A stretch of DNA of 64,000 nt from Crocosphaera sp. Lineage in GTDB: Bacteria > Cyanobacteriota > Cyanobacteriia > Cyanobacteriales > Microcystaceae. The notes beneath the pieces are model-generated. The model did not search any database. It saw only the letters and a list, made by a program, of their open reading frames with translations, and was not told where the DNA came from. A program made the position numbers and the translations under genes. The DNA lies in the NCBI RefSeq assembly GCF_030064895.1, contig NZ_JASJEB010000021.1, positions 1-64,000 on the forward strand, written 5' to 3'. This document shows positions 37,720 through 47,486 of the stretch, in pieces (position 1 is the stretch's first letter; each line of letters opens with the position of its first letter).

Positions 37720-39036
37720 ATGGGAATTGATAGCAGCGAATACCGCCAACGTAGAGAAAAATTGATGCAAAAAATTGGTCAGGGAACGGCTATTTTTCGC
37801 AGCGCACCAACATCTGTAATGCACAACGATGTAGAATATATTTTCCGTCAAGATAGCGATTTTTTCTATTTAACAGGGTTTAATGAACCGGAAGCAGTGG
37901 CAGTTTTTGCCCCTCATCATGAGGAACACCATTTTATCCTCTTTGTACAACCAAAAGACCCAGAAAAAGAAGTATGGACGGGTTATCGTTGCGGTGTGGA
38001 AGGTGCTAAAGAAAAGTACGGTGCAGACATAGCTTATCCTATCACAGAATTAAACGAAAAATTACCTGACTATCTCACAAAAGCGGATCGTATCTATTAC
38101 CATTTGGGACGAGATAAATATTTTAATGAGGTTATTTTATCCCATTGGCAACGATTAATGAGAACCTATCAAAAACGGGGAAGCGGTCCGGTTGCTATTG
38201 AAGATACCAGTCCTATTTTACACCCCATGCGCCAGGTAAAAAGCGAAGCAGAATTAATGATGTTACGTCAAGCAATGGACATTTCTGCTGCTGCTCATAA
38301 CCGTGCGCGAGAATTTGTTAAAGTGGGGCATTATGAGTATCAAATTCAAGCAGAAATTGAACATACTTTTAAACTTCATGGAGGAATAGGCCCTGCATAT
38401 CCTTCTATTGTTGCTTCCGGTGATAATGCTTGTATTCTCCACTATATTGAAAATAACCGTCAAGTTCAAGAGAATGATTTATTATTAATTGATGCTGGTT
38501 GTTCTTATGGTTATTATAATGGAGATATTACCCGAACTTTCCCAGTTAATGGTAAGTTTACGGGGGAACAAAAGGTAATTTATGAGTTAGTTTTAGAAGC
38601 ACAATTAAAAGCTATTGAAGAAGTAAAGCCAGGAAACCCTTATAACGAGTTTCATGATATTGCTGTTTGTGTTTTGGTGCAAGGATTGATTGATTTAGGG
38701 TTATTAAAAGGAGATTTAGAAGAGATAATAAAAGAGGAAAAATATAAGCCTTTTTATATGCACAGAACTGGTCATTGGTTAGGTTTAGATGTTCATGATG
38801 TTGGGGTTTATAAAAAAGATGAAGAAAACTGGTGTCCTTTGCAACCTGGTCATGTTTTAACGGTTGAACCTGGAATCTACATCGGAAAGGATATTAAACC
38901 AGCAGAAGGACAACCCGAAATACCTGAAAGATGGCGCGGTATTGGTATTAGAATTGAGGATGATATTTTAGTAACAAAAACAGGTAATGAAGTCTTAACG
39001 GCCGCAGTTCCTAAAGCAATTGATGATATTATTTAG
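37720..39036 (+). CDS. pepP: Xaa-Pro aminopeptidase (PepP-like)
   Basis: 438 residues. It removes N-terminal residues before proline. The C-terminal pita-bread domain has the metal ligands in order: LIDAGCSYGYYNGD (two Asp), HRTGHWLGLDVHD (His), LTVEPGIYI (Glu) and RIEDDIL (Glu). The N-terminal creatinase domain (~1-170) is also present. Intact. Confidence 0.95.
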   Translation: MGIDSSEYRQRREKLMQKIGQGTAIFRSAPTSVMHNDVEYIFRQDSDFFYLTGFNEPEAVAVFAPHHEEHHFILFVQPKDPEKEVWTGYRCGVEGAKEKYGADIAYPITELNEKLPDYLTKADRIYYHLGRDKYFNEVILSHWQRLMRTYQKRGSGPVAIEDTSPILHPMRQVKSEAELMMLRQAMDISAAAHNRAREFVKVGHYEYQIQAEIEHTFKLHGGIGPAYPSIVASGDNACILHYIENNRQVQENDLLLIDAGCSYGYYNGDITRTFPVNGKFTGEQKVIYELVLEAQLKAIEEVKPGNPYNEFHDIAVCVLVQGLIDLGLLKGDLEEIIKEEKYKPFYMHRTGHWLGLDVHDVGVYKKDEENWCPLQPGHVLTVEPGIYIGKDIKPAEGQPEIPERWRGIGIRIEDDILVTKTGNEVLTAAVPKAIDDII

Positions 39037-39146
39037 AATATTATTGATTCATTTTAGGTAACAAAGCTCCCCTTTTAAGGAGGAAAATTAAGGAAATTAT
39101 ATATTTCCAATCATCTTTCTAAAAGTGAGAGGTGATTGTTTATTTT

Positions 39147-39386
39147 TCATTTTTGAATCTTCTGACTTTCCATATATTGTGTAAACATTCGAGGATACAT
39201 AATTAAAAAGTAAACCCACCAAATTGTTACTAACGTTGTCATAATAAACGTTATCCAAACAATATGAAAAATCAACCAACTTCCAACACTTAATACTATT
39301 CCTGTCGACAAAATAGACCAGGGTTGACACCACCAGGGTTTATAGTCCCAAATGTTAGATGATTCTAAATTAGATAAGTCTTTCAT
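39147..39386 (-). CDS. Small two-helix membrane protein (DUF6737-like)
   Basis: 79 residues. A conserved-looking NIWDYKPWWCQPWSI segment comes before two membrane helices (res ~27-47 and ~48-66). Similar small proteins are seen in cyanobacteria; the DUF assignment is from memory and uncertain. Function unknown. Confidence 0.7.
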   Translation of the reverse strand: MKDLSNLESSNIWDYKPWWCQPWSILSTGIVLSVGSWLIFHIVWITFIMTTLVTIWWVYFLIMYPRMFTQYMESQKIQK

Positions 39387-39584
39387 GATTTTTTACTCAA
39401 TATTTAAAGTTAATTTTCAGGTAAGGGAATAGGGAACGGGGAACAGACAACAGATAAGTGTATTGGACTGGTTAATATGTCTTAATACAGTGCTTTTTAT
39501 CTATGTCCGACTACTTAATAGCACTATATTTTTATTAAATCAATCAGATTCCTCGGAATCACATTTTACCATTAATAAATTAAA

Positions 39585-39606
39585 GATATTCCTCGTTCCT
39601 TGGAAT
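39585..39606. repeat. Dispersed imperfect palindrome, copy b
   Basis: GATATTCCTCG...GGAAT, related to the copies at 31388 and 57854. It is followed by three TTATCCA heptamers (about 39609-39634), an STRR. Confidence 0.5.
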
Positions 39607-39625
39607 AATAATTATCCATTATCCA

Positions 39626-40036
39626 TTATCCATTGTTAATTATCTTTGCTTCATTAATCCAAGTTTTGACCACATCAGTGGAAGGACATAAATCTTTTCG
39701 TTGTAATGTAGCAACTTGTAATTTAAGAATTTGTCGATGTAGAAAACTAACAGAAGTTTGGGACAACTGATTCACTGATATAATACCTGAATGTAAAATG
39801 AGTCCACAATAATCGCATCCCACACTGGGAACCCTAGCTAAGTCAGCCAAAGCAGCCCATTTATTAATTAATTGTAGTTGACACTTTAATTGATTAGCTA
39901 AATGCTGCTTATTTTCTTTAGTTTTAGTTATCTTAAGTAAATCTTGAGTATTATTAATTCCTAAAGATTTTAATTGTTCTTGATTCTTTTTACTTAACCC
40001 TGGTAATTGTTCAATTGGCCAATCAGAAAATTGCAT
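39626..40036 (-). CDS. DUF4332-like protein
   Basis: 136 residues. Two helix-hairpin-helix-like repeats: PGLSKKNQEQLKSLGINNTQ and an AxLxRVPSVGCDYC segment. These resemble the DUF4332 fold, a possible DNA- or RNA-associated unit. No membrane segment is seen. Function unknown. Confidence 0.75.
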   Translation of the reverse strand: MQFSDWPIEQLPGLSKKNQEQLKSLGINNTQDLLKITKTKENKQHLANQLKCQLQLINKWAALADLARVPSVGCDYCGLILHSGIISVNQLSQTSVSFLHRQILKLQVATLQRKDLCPSTDVVKTWINEAKIINNG

Positions 40037-40066
40037 AAAATAAAAGCTATAGCAATGGTTTTGATT

Positions 40067-40411
40067 TTAGGTTTTCCCACGTAAAGTGATAATTAGAAAT
40101 TTGGGAATGGTTACTTTTACATGGGAAGTGGAAGTTAACGGATAATTTACTATATTTCCATCTAGATGTGAAGGAATAGTTTTTAAGCACCATTTCTTAA
40201 AACCTGGACGGGCCATTCCGCTATGTTGAAGTCCGAACAAACCAATTAAAGCTAAGTTAATTAGTAAAGCAATAGTCAAATTTTCAGTTGGTGCTGAATC
40301 TAGAGATTTAGGAACCAATAAGTTTTCTTCAAAACCTATTAAGTAAAGAAAGGTCATCAAGAAAGTTAGATAAGCTATTAAGCCATAGATGAAACTTAGA
40401 ATACGTTTCAT
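40067..40411 (-). pseudogene. Truncated methanethiol S-methyltransferase-like (MddA) gene
   Basis: The first ~80 residues match the N-terminus of MddA/NnrU-type membrane methyltransferases: RILSFIYGLIAYLTFLMTFL, then LLINLALIGLFGLQHSGMARP and PGFKKW. After ~res 80 (LKTIP) the match ends and a foreign tail of ~35 residues follows. The family is about 250 residues long, so the catalytic core is missing. A broken gene. Confidence 0.75.
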
Positions 40412-40571
40412 AATTATTGTTGATATGGTTATACATAGCAGTTTCGCTTTCTAGTTTAACTGATCAATAGGCATTTAATCTGTTTATTTCTTATTGTGAA
40501 GTAAGATGATTAAGGAACAGGTAGAACTATTGACTTTTTACTTCTAACTTTTGACTCGTGAATTTTTTACC

Positions 40572-41771
40572 TTACTCTTCCCAAAGTCCTAATTCTTTTA
40601 AATTATTGCGTAACTTATTAGCTGCGACTTGGTTATTTTGTTCTTCATAAAGACTGATTGCTTTTTTAAAGGCTTCGGAACTTTCAGGAAGTTTATTTAA
40701 CTTAAAGAAAACCACACCTAAGTTTTGATATGCAGCAGCATAATTGGGAGTTAAAGAGATTAATTTTTCATAAATGGCCACCGCATCTGCTAACCTTCCC
40801 ATAGCAGTCAATGTCATGGCAAAGTTATAGTATCCTGTGATAAAAGTAGGATCAATTTTTAGTGTAGTTTCATAAGCTTGTGCAGCATTTTTATAGTCTC
40901 CCATGCTTTGTAATACTACGCCGATATTGTTATGAGAACCTAGTTTTAAAGGTGCCATAATCGGTTGCTCGATGGCTTTTTGATAATGTTTGATTGCCTT
41001 TTCTTTGTCTTCTTGTTTTGCGTAGAGATTGCCTAAATGATAATGGAGTTCGTATAAAACATGGATGTCTGCTTTATTGGATTTTAATCCCTGTTTAAAC
41101 AGTTTTATTGCTTGTTTTTCTTTGCCAATTTGAGCGTATAAAGCCCCTAATTTACTACAAGTATAGGGATCATTGGGATGTTCTTTGATAAAGCTTTCCA
41201 TCGCCGTTTGAGCGCGATTATACTTGTTTAAAGAGGCTATCGCTCCTGGTGTGTAACCATAATGAAACACACTAATGGCAGGAAGATCGACAATTTTCCA
41301 GTGATTTTCCTTCTTTAATAATTCACTCACACTATCATCAATAATTGCATGATAGGGACGAGCAAAATTGACTTCTGGATGTTTACGAAATAAACGCGAA
41401 ACTAAAGAATAAGGAGATTGTGATGAGCCAATTTCATGACGGACTAAATTAACTACTAAATTCTCTTCTTTGGCGATCGCTTCTTTAATTTGTGGGGCAA
41501 CTTTTTGATTTAAAACTTCATCAGCGTCTAAAACTAAAACCCAGTCTCCTGTTACATATTTTAAGGCTTCATTTCTGGCCTCCGCAAAATCGTCACCCCA
41601 GGGAAATGTTGGCACAACTGCCCCAAATTTTTGGGCTATTTCTACGGTTTTATCCGTTGAACCTGTGTCCATGACTACCATTTCATCGACAACATTTTGT
41701 ACACTTTCTAGACATTTTGATAGGATGACTTCTTCATTTTTAACGATCATGCAGAGGCTAAGTTTTGCCAT
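40572..41771 (-). CDS. Family 2 glycosyltransferase with C-terminal TPR repeats
   Basis: 399 residues. The GT2 domain (res ~1-185) starts LSLCMIVKNEEVILSKCL, with DTGSTDKTV and DADEVLNQ as donor and metal motifs. Residues ~195-399 carry about five to six TPR repeats (e.g. PYTCSKLGALYAQIGKEKQA). It follows the DUF2993-like gene by 17 bp, so the pair is probably co-transcribed. Confidence 0.92.
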   Translation of the reverse strand: MAKLSLCMIVKNEEVILSKCLESVQNVVDEMVVMDTGSTDKTVEIAQKFGAVVPTFPWGDDFAEARNEALKYVTGDWVLVLDADEVLNQKVAPQIKEAIAKEENLVVNLVRHEIGSSQSPYSLVSRLFRKHPEVNFARPYHAIIDDSVSELLKKENHWKIVDLPAISVFHYGYTPGAIASLNKYNRAQTAMESFIKEHPNDPYTCSKLGALYAQIGKEKQAIKLFKQGLKSNKADIHVLYELHYHLGNLYAKQEDKEKAIKHYQKAIEQPIMAPLKLGSHNNIGVVLQSMGDYKNAAQAYETTLKIDPTFITGYYNFAMTLTAMGRLADAVAIYEKLISLTPNYAAAYQNLGVVFFKLNKLPESSEAFKKAISLYEEQNNQVAANKLRNNLKELGLWEE

Positions 41772-41788
41772 AACAACTCCTAATTTTT

Positions 41789-42544
41789 CTACTTCTTACG
41801 TTCAGGAAAGCGATCAATTTTCGCAATACCATAAAAGATTAATTCTTTATTACGGATACGAATGCGATCTACTTTCAACTGCGTACCATCTAGGGCAAAT
41901 TTATCTAAGTCTAGCAAGTCATTCACATGAGAAATCAAAGCTTTTCCTAAATTTTTTGCTTTTTCATCTCCTTCATAGTTAACATTGGTAAATTGGATTT
42001 TTCGGCGTTCCTCAACCTCTACTTCTGCTGTCATGTCTAAGTTGATGATTTCACCGCTTTTCCCTAATTTAACTTGACTTTTCAGAGTTAATGTTTTACC
42101 TTTATTCACTAGCATTTCTGTTTTCTGGAAGTTCAAAGCCTGTCCTTCGTATTCCAGACGTTGCAACTTCTCTACCACAAAAGGAGTATTAAAAGAGGTG
42201 GTTAAGTCTTCTTCGGTCAACACAACTCGCATGGTTGCTTGCGTGGGCTGCCTTAGCTTGACCTGTCCTTTAAAGATAGCACTAAAATCAATAGAAACGG
42301 CTTGTACATAGAGTTCCATACCTTCTATGCGCAAACCATTGTACATGAGCATTCCGTTGCCAATAAAGTCAAAACCGTCCACACTGCCTTGTAATAACTT
42401 AGCAACGGGTTCGGCCCTGACCGTAGCTTCTACTTTGCCGGTTCGCTTAAATAAGGCTGCGATCGCAGCACTAACGGCCTTACTGACGATTTGATCGCCA
42501 CCTTGATTGGGGAAAGGGAGGGTTCCAAACACAACTGCTGTCAT
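41789..42544 (-). CDS. DUF2993 (LmeA-like) phospholipid-binding protein
   Basis: 251 residues. One domain of the DUF2993/LmeA family, with the typical N-terminal VSAAIAALFKRTGKVEATVR and C-terminal FALDGTQLKVDRIRI. Related proteins in other bacteria affect lipoglycan length in the envelope. No clear signal peptide is seen. Followed by a glycosyltransferase gene, which fits an envelope role. Confidence 0.85.
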   Translation of the reverse strand: MTAVVFGTLPFPNQGGDQIVSKAVSAAIAALFKRTGKVEATVRAEPVAKLLQGSVDGFDFIGNGMLMYNGLRIEGMELYVQAVSIDFSAIFKGQVKLRQPTQATMRVVLTEEDLTTSFNTPFVVEKLQRLEYEGQALNFQKTEMLVNKGKTLTLKSQVKLGKSGEIINLDMTAEVEVEERRKIQFTNVNYEGDEKAKNLGKALISHVNDLLDLDKFALDGTQLKVDRIRIRNKELIFYGIAKIDRFPERKK

Positions 42545-42822
42545 TATCCATTACTGGGTTGTACGCTATTTAATCTTAACATTAAGAAATATTAAGTGCT
42601 GTTACATTTCTTAATATCTTAGATAAAAAATGAGAAACTATAGGGTTGAGTCAATTTAGACAATTGGTTTTAGTCTGGGTTACAGGTCTTGATTGTTTCA
42701 GAGTTGACCCCTTGAGTTCCTATATTAAATTTATCCTAAATTTGCTCTTTTACGACAAAAATCAAGGTTAAGCTGATGAAGTAGGGAACATTGCGAACAT
42801 TGAAGCGACAAGGTTATTAAAT

Positions 42823-43173
42823 ATGAAAAAATCAAGCTTACTTTCACCTATTGTATTACTAACAACCATTTTTGTCAGTAGCAATGTTGCTTTAGATGCT
42901 CAGGCACAAGTGGAGCAACAAGACGAAATTCGCTATGTTCAAGAAGCAGTTAGAATCCTTTATGATCAAGATCCTAATAAGGCTTTCACTGTGCGAGAAT
43001 TGCTAGAAGATGGTTATCATAATTGTCAAAGAATAGCTAATGCTAATCGTGATCCATGGGGTAATTTAGCACAAGAAGCGATTAGAACTGGTTTAGGGGT
43101 TGGGGGTAGTCGTCCTCAAGATAACCCTGAAATGATGCGAATTTCTCAAAGATATCTTTGTCCTAATCGTTAA
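42823..43173 (+). CDS. Secreted hypothetical protein
   Basis: 116 residues with a Sec-type signal peptide: basic KKSSLL, a hydrophobic core, and a likely cleavage site after LDAQA (~res 28). The mature part is ~88 residues, with conserved-looking YHNCQRIA and YLCPNR giving two Cys. Function unknown. It has no close partner gene. Confidence 0.7.
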   Translation: MKKSSLLSPIVLLTTIFVSSNVALDAQAQVEQQDEIRYVQEAVRILYDQDPNKAFTVRELLEDGYHNCQRIANANRDPWGNLAQEAIRTGLGVGGSRPQDNPEMMRISQRYLCPNR

Positions 43174-43226
43174 ATAAAATAGTCTCTTAAATCCGAATTA
43201 AAAAAGGAGAAACAAAGGAGAAAAAC

Positions 43227-44600
43227 ATGAGAATTGAACAAGATAGTATGGGCAAAATTGAGGTTCCATCCGAAGCTTATTGGGGAGCACAAACACAAAG
43301 ATCCCTCCGTTATTTTGCCATTGGTGATGATACCATGCCTCGGGAAATGATTCGGGCGATCGCTATTCTTAAAAAATCCACAGCTATTGTTAATAAAGAG
43401 TTAGGAAAATTAGCACCAGAAAAAGCAGAATTAATTGTACAAGCAGCCGATGAAGTAATATCAGGAAAACTAGATAAACACTTCCCCTTAAAAATTTGGC
43501 AAACAGGAAGCGGTACACAAACTAACATGAATGCTAACGAAGTTATTGCTAACCGTGCCATCGAATTAGCCGGGGGTGTATTAGGTAGTAAAGATCCTAT
43601 TCATCCCAACGATCATGTTAATATGTCCCAGTCTTCTAATGATACCTTTCCCACTGCTATGCACATCGCTGCAATAGAAGAAATAAATCATAAATTATTG
43701 CCAAATATTACTACATTACGGGATAGTTTAGTAACTAAAATTAAAGAGTTTCAAGACATTGTTAAAATTGGCAGAACTCATTTAATGGATGCCGTTCCTT
43801 TAACCTTGGGACAAGAATTTTCAGGGTATATTTCTCAACTGGATAAAGATATAGAAAGGATACAATTAAGTTTACCTGATTTATATGAATTAGCTATTGG
43901 AGGAACAGCAGTAGGAACAGGGTTAAATACTCATCCAGAATTTGCAGAAAAAGTAGCCCAAGAAATCGCTCAAATAACTGATTTACCATTTGTTTCAGCA
44001 GATAATAAATTTGCGGCCTTAGCTGCACATGATGCTGTTGTAATGTGTAGTGGAACCCTGAAAACTTTGGCTTGTTCATTGATGAAAATAGCCAACGATA
44101 TTCGCTGGTTAGGCTCAGGTCCTCGTTGTGGTATTGGTGAGCTTATTTTACCAGCAAATGAGCCAGGATCTTCCATTATGCCAGGAAAAGTTAACCCCAC
44201 ACAATGCGAAGCCATGACTATGGTTTGTGTGCAAGTAATGGGTTATGATGCTGCTATAAGTATTGCTGGAAGTCAAGGTAATTTTGAGTTAAATGTATTT
44301 AAACCTTTACTAATTTTTAATCTATTAAACTCCATTCGATTATTATCCGATGCTTGTTCATCTTTTACAGATCATTTGGTTGTAGGTTTAAAAATAAATG
44401 AAGAAAAAATTGCGGATTATTTAAACAACTCTTTGATGTTAGTAACAGCATTAAACCCTCATATTGGTTATGATAATTCCGCCAAAGTTGCCAAAAAAGC
44501 ATACACAGAAAATACAACTTTAGAAGCAGCTTGTATTGCATTAGGGTTTCTCAGTTCTGAAGAGTTTAAAAAAATTGTTAGACCCGAAGAAATGACATAA
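43227..44600 (+). CDS. fumC: Class II fumarate hydratase
   Basis: It interconverts fumarate and malate. 457 residues. Signatures: [14 protein letters not shown], the substrate-site [14 protein letters not shown], and [17 protein letters not shown] with the catalytic serine loop. Intact. The ribosome site AAGGAG is upstream. Confidence 0.98.
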   Translation: MRIEQDSMGKIEVPSEAYWGAQTQRSLRYFAIGDDTMPREMIRAIAILKKSTAIVNKELGKLAPEKAELIVQAADEVISGKLDKHFPLKIWQTGSGTQTNMNANEVIANRAIELAGGVLGSKDPIHPNDHVNMSQSSNDTFPTAMHIAAIEEINHKLLPNITTLRDSLVTKIKEFQDIVKIGRTHLMDAVPLTLGQEFSGYISQLDKDIERIQLSLPDLYELAIGGTAVGTGLNTHPEFAEKVAQEIAQITDLPFVSADNKFAALAAHDAVVMCSGTLKTLACSLMKIANDIRWLGSGPRCGIGELILPANEPGSSIMPGKVNPTQCEAMTMVCVQVMGYDAAISIAGSQGNFELNVFKPLLIFNLLNSIRLLSDACSSFTDHLVVGLKINEEKIADYLNNSLMLVTALNPHIGYDNSAKVAKKAYTENTTLEAACIALGFLSSEEFKKIVRPEEMT

Positions 44601-44715
44601 ATCCAGCAATTCTCATTTTGAAGAATCGAACAAGTAAGTTCTGTTTTTAGAGTAGAGAAATGAGCTAAAATTATTCTTTTTTGTTTACTTTTTTTCTTCA
44701 TATAGTGGATGAATT

Positions 44716-44832
44716 ATGAGATGGAATACTTCCGATATAATTGCCTCATTAGCTTTATTTGTTTCTGTAATTGCTATCGTACCAATTATAGACAATTTAC
44801 GTCCAAAAGAAATCAAACCATTAAGCTGTTAA
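44716..44832 (+). CDS. Very small single-helix membrane peptide
   Basis: 38 residues: MRWNTSDIIASLALFVSVIA, then a short IVPIIDNLRPKE tail. One transmembrane helix with a basic N-terminus. It might be a genuine small protein; the evidence is only its composition and a separate start. Confidence 0.35.
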   Translation: MRWNTSDIIASLALFVSVIAIVPIIDNLRPKEIKPLSC

Positions 44833-44933
44833 ACATCTAAATTACTATACTAGACTGACGGGGAGACGGGGGGAAAGGGAGACGGGGAGAGGGTTTGCTA
44901 ATTTGTTGCTTAACTTCATGATATGTGGTTTAA

Positions 44934-45467
44934 ATGCACAACAGCTTATCACCTTATAGTTATTGTGTTCAAAGAGGTTTCTATGACTTAAAATCAGATC
45001 ATTTAATTCTTTCATTGGAATGGAAAAACTTACAAAATAAAACAGCGTTAGTTAGAATCCCTTATCTAAAAATTATTCCTAAAGATCCAACCAATAATAA
45101 TCACATTTATTATACTTATGTTGCTGATTATCTAACAGTTTCAAGGAATAAGACAATTGCAGAAAATGGATGGACTCCTAGTTCTTCATTTATAGTTCCC
45201 CCTAAATCAATTTCAGGAGGATGGAGAGTGTTTAGAACTCTTAATTATAATACTGAAGACCCATTATACAATTTTCAATTTACTCCTGGAACAACTTATG
45301 ATGTATTTATTGGTTATGAACTTAACGGGAAAATAATTAATAAATTAAATCAACCACTTCTATCTTTCAAGATATCTAAAGATCCATCCCCATCTCAAAA
45401 AATTGAATGTTATCATTCACATCCACAAAAACTGCTAGAAAATGTAAATTTATATCCTTCCAAATAA
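44934..45467 (+). CDS. Hypothetical protein
   Basis: 177 residues, probably beta-rich, no membrane segment. Function not recognised. Its last ~30 codons overlap the end of the antitoxin gene on the other strand by 92 bp; one of the two ends may be wrong. A poly-G/A tract (GGGGAGACGGGG type) lies just upstream at 44858-44893. Confidence 0.5.
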   Translation: MHNSLSPYSYCVQRGFYDLKSDHLILSLEWKNLQNKTALVRIPYLKIIPKDPTNNNHIYYTYVADYLTVSRNKTIAENGWTPSSSFIVPPKSISGGWRVFRTLNYNTEDPLYNFQFTPGTTYDVFIGYELNGKIINKLNQPLLSFKISKDPSPSQKIECYHSHPQKLLENVNLYPSK

Positions 45468-45714
45468 TGTTTATTGGTGCGCTTAGTTGGTTGGGGAATG
45501 CTTTTTGTAGTCCTTTTCGGCTAATTCCTGCTGCTTCGGCTGTTGCTGTAACCCCTTTAACACGGCTAATCATACGTAATGCAGACAGCAAAGCACCTGT
45601 GTCATTATTTTTGGCATATTCCTCAAAGATAACTGTTAGAAAACTCTCAATTTCTTCTGGATGTTGACGATAGTATTCTTCTTCAACTTGGTCAAATGTT
45701 CTGTATTTACGCAT
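45376..45714 (-). CDS. Orphan HigA/HI1420-type antitoxin
   Basis: 112 residues. The N-terminal part (FDQVEEEYYRQHPEEIESFL) and helix-turn-helix (GVTATAEAAGISRKGLQKAF) fit the addiction-module antidote family COG3636. No RelE-like toxin is next to it. The C-terminus is longer than usual and overlaps the convergent ORF at 44934. It follows the MARTX-like gene by 19 bp on the same strand. Confidence 0.7.
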   Translation of the reverse strand: MRKYRTFDQVEEEYYRQHPEEIESFLTVIFEEYAKNNDTGALLSALRMISRVKGVTATAEAAGISRKGLQKAFPNQLSAPINIIWKDINLHFLAVFVDVNDNIQFFEMGMDL

Positions 45715-47379
45715 TACTAAGATGCTCCTTTATCTAAACAATAGAAGTATCATTCCAGGCGATCGCTAATTTTTCGATATCTTCATCACTGACATTGCTT
45801 AAGAAAGCGTCTCCTGAACCGAGAACATCATAGTTAGACATAGTATCAATGAGGTCTAATAAACCCTCTTGAGTAAGTATTTCATAAGCAGTTTCTCCAC
45901 TGTCGGAAACCAGTCCAGTATCAAGAACAATATTAGCTTGTTGATTGTTAAAATAGTCCTCAATGCTCAAACTTGAATTAGTTAGTTCTTCTTCTTCGTT
46001 ATTAGGAGTGTTCTGCACATGAATCAAGAGATTATCTTGATCACGGTTAAACCATAGTTGACTATCAGCAACATCAGCAAACATTAAGAGGTCTTCGCTA
46101 CTAATATCTTTAATGACTGCTTCTTGGTAATTATGACTGATGATGAAACTATCTTTTCCTTCACCACTGTAATAATTATTGTTAGAACCTCCTAAAACAA
46201 AAGTGTCATCTCCTGCATCACCTTTAATGTTATTTTCCTTAGCTTCTTGATCAACCAATAAGAAGTCATTACCTGCACCGGCAAATACTTCCCCTTGGTG
46301 TGCCATAATGCGTAAATAATCATCATCTTCTCCAGTTTTAACCGTGTTTTTATTACCAAAGACTGTTACCACATCTTGACCGGCACCAGATTCTACGTCA
46401 CCATAGTTACCAATAGAAACAACATAATCATTCCCCTCACCAGAGACAACCGCGTTATAGTTCCCCACAGCAACTAAATAGTCTTCACCGTCTCCACCAT
46501 TTAACCAACTATCGCTACCGAGAACATACAGAGTATCGTCACCCTCACCCCCAGAAAGGTTAGCGTAGCTTCCTGCTGCTAAAGCGAAGTCATGACCTTC
46601 TCCCCCGAAGAAAAGGTTATTAATACCGATTAAAACGGCGGTATCATCCCCTTTATTACCGCTACCTTGATTATTTTCTCCCATCCCATAATAGAGATCA
46701 TCACCATCACCACCCCAGAAGTTATTATTCAGTCCCATCAACCCCACTAAGTCGTTACCATCACCTCCCCAAGTAAAGTTATTGTTCCCTAAACTGACCA
46801 AAAGATCCCCGTCTCCGGTCATATAACCACTGTTAGCGAAGAAGTCAAACATTTGCTCTTGCATGGTTTCGATATCACCCTCAAAACCGTTGACCAGTCC
46901 TATCATGTCGTCGAGGGTTTTGGTACTAAACAGTTGAGGAATATCAATATCGAAGACAGAAGGTAAGGTTAGTCCCCCAAACCCAAATACTTCAGATGAC
47001 TCGACAACAGGTACTGCTGGTGGGGTTGCGTTGTCTGTTTCGGGGGTTTCTGTTGCTGGTGGGGTTGCTATTGTTTCCTCTTCTCCTGTAAAGCGATCGC
47101 GGAAAGTGTTCAGCGCATCTTCTCCTATATCTAATGCTGATTTTAAGCTATCTACAAGTCCATCAGGATCAATAAACTTGCTGAGGTTTCCATTCCCAAA
47201 CGCTTCAAACAGTCCCAAGAGATGACGAGGGTTAGTTATATCAAAGTTAGCCCCGGTTTCTTCATCTTTCAAGTCTAGGCCAGCTTTTTGAGCATTTTGA
47301 CTAACAAACTGAGCAAATGCTTCACGGATACTATCTAAGTCTTCTTGAGTTAACCGTTGCGCATCAGTTGTGGTGATGT

Positions 47380-47486
47380 TATAGCAGTCGCCAAGGCTAT
47401 TAGGACATTTTTCTGTTGCCTGTTGCCTGTTGCCTGTTGCCTTAAAATACAATTTATGTGTCCTAACTAACCTGTCTATTGCTATA
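47380..47486 (+). mobile_element. Miniature TA-inserting element, copy 2, in frame inside the MARTX-like gene
   Basis: Almost identical to copy 1 (155-261), with four TGTTGCC heptamers in the centre. Removing the element with one TA gives a net insertion of 105 bp (35 codons). The restored frame reads DAQG-NITTTDAQR. Insertion therefore kept the toxin frame open and added a peptide including GNRQQAT and KCPNSLGDC. Confidence 0.9.
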
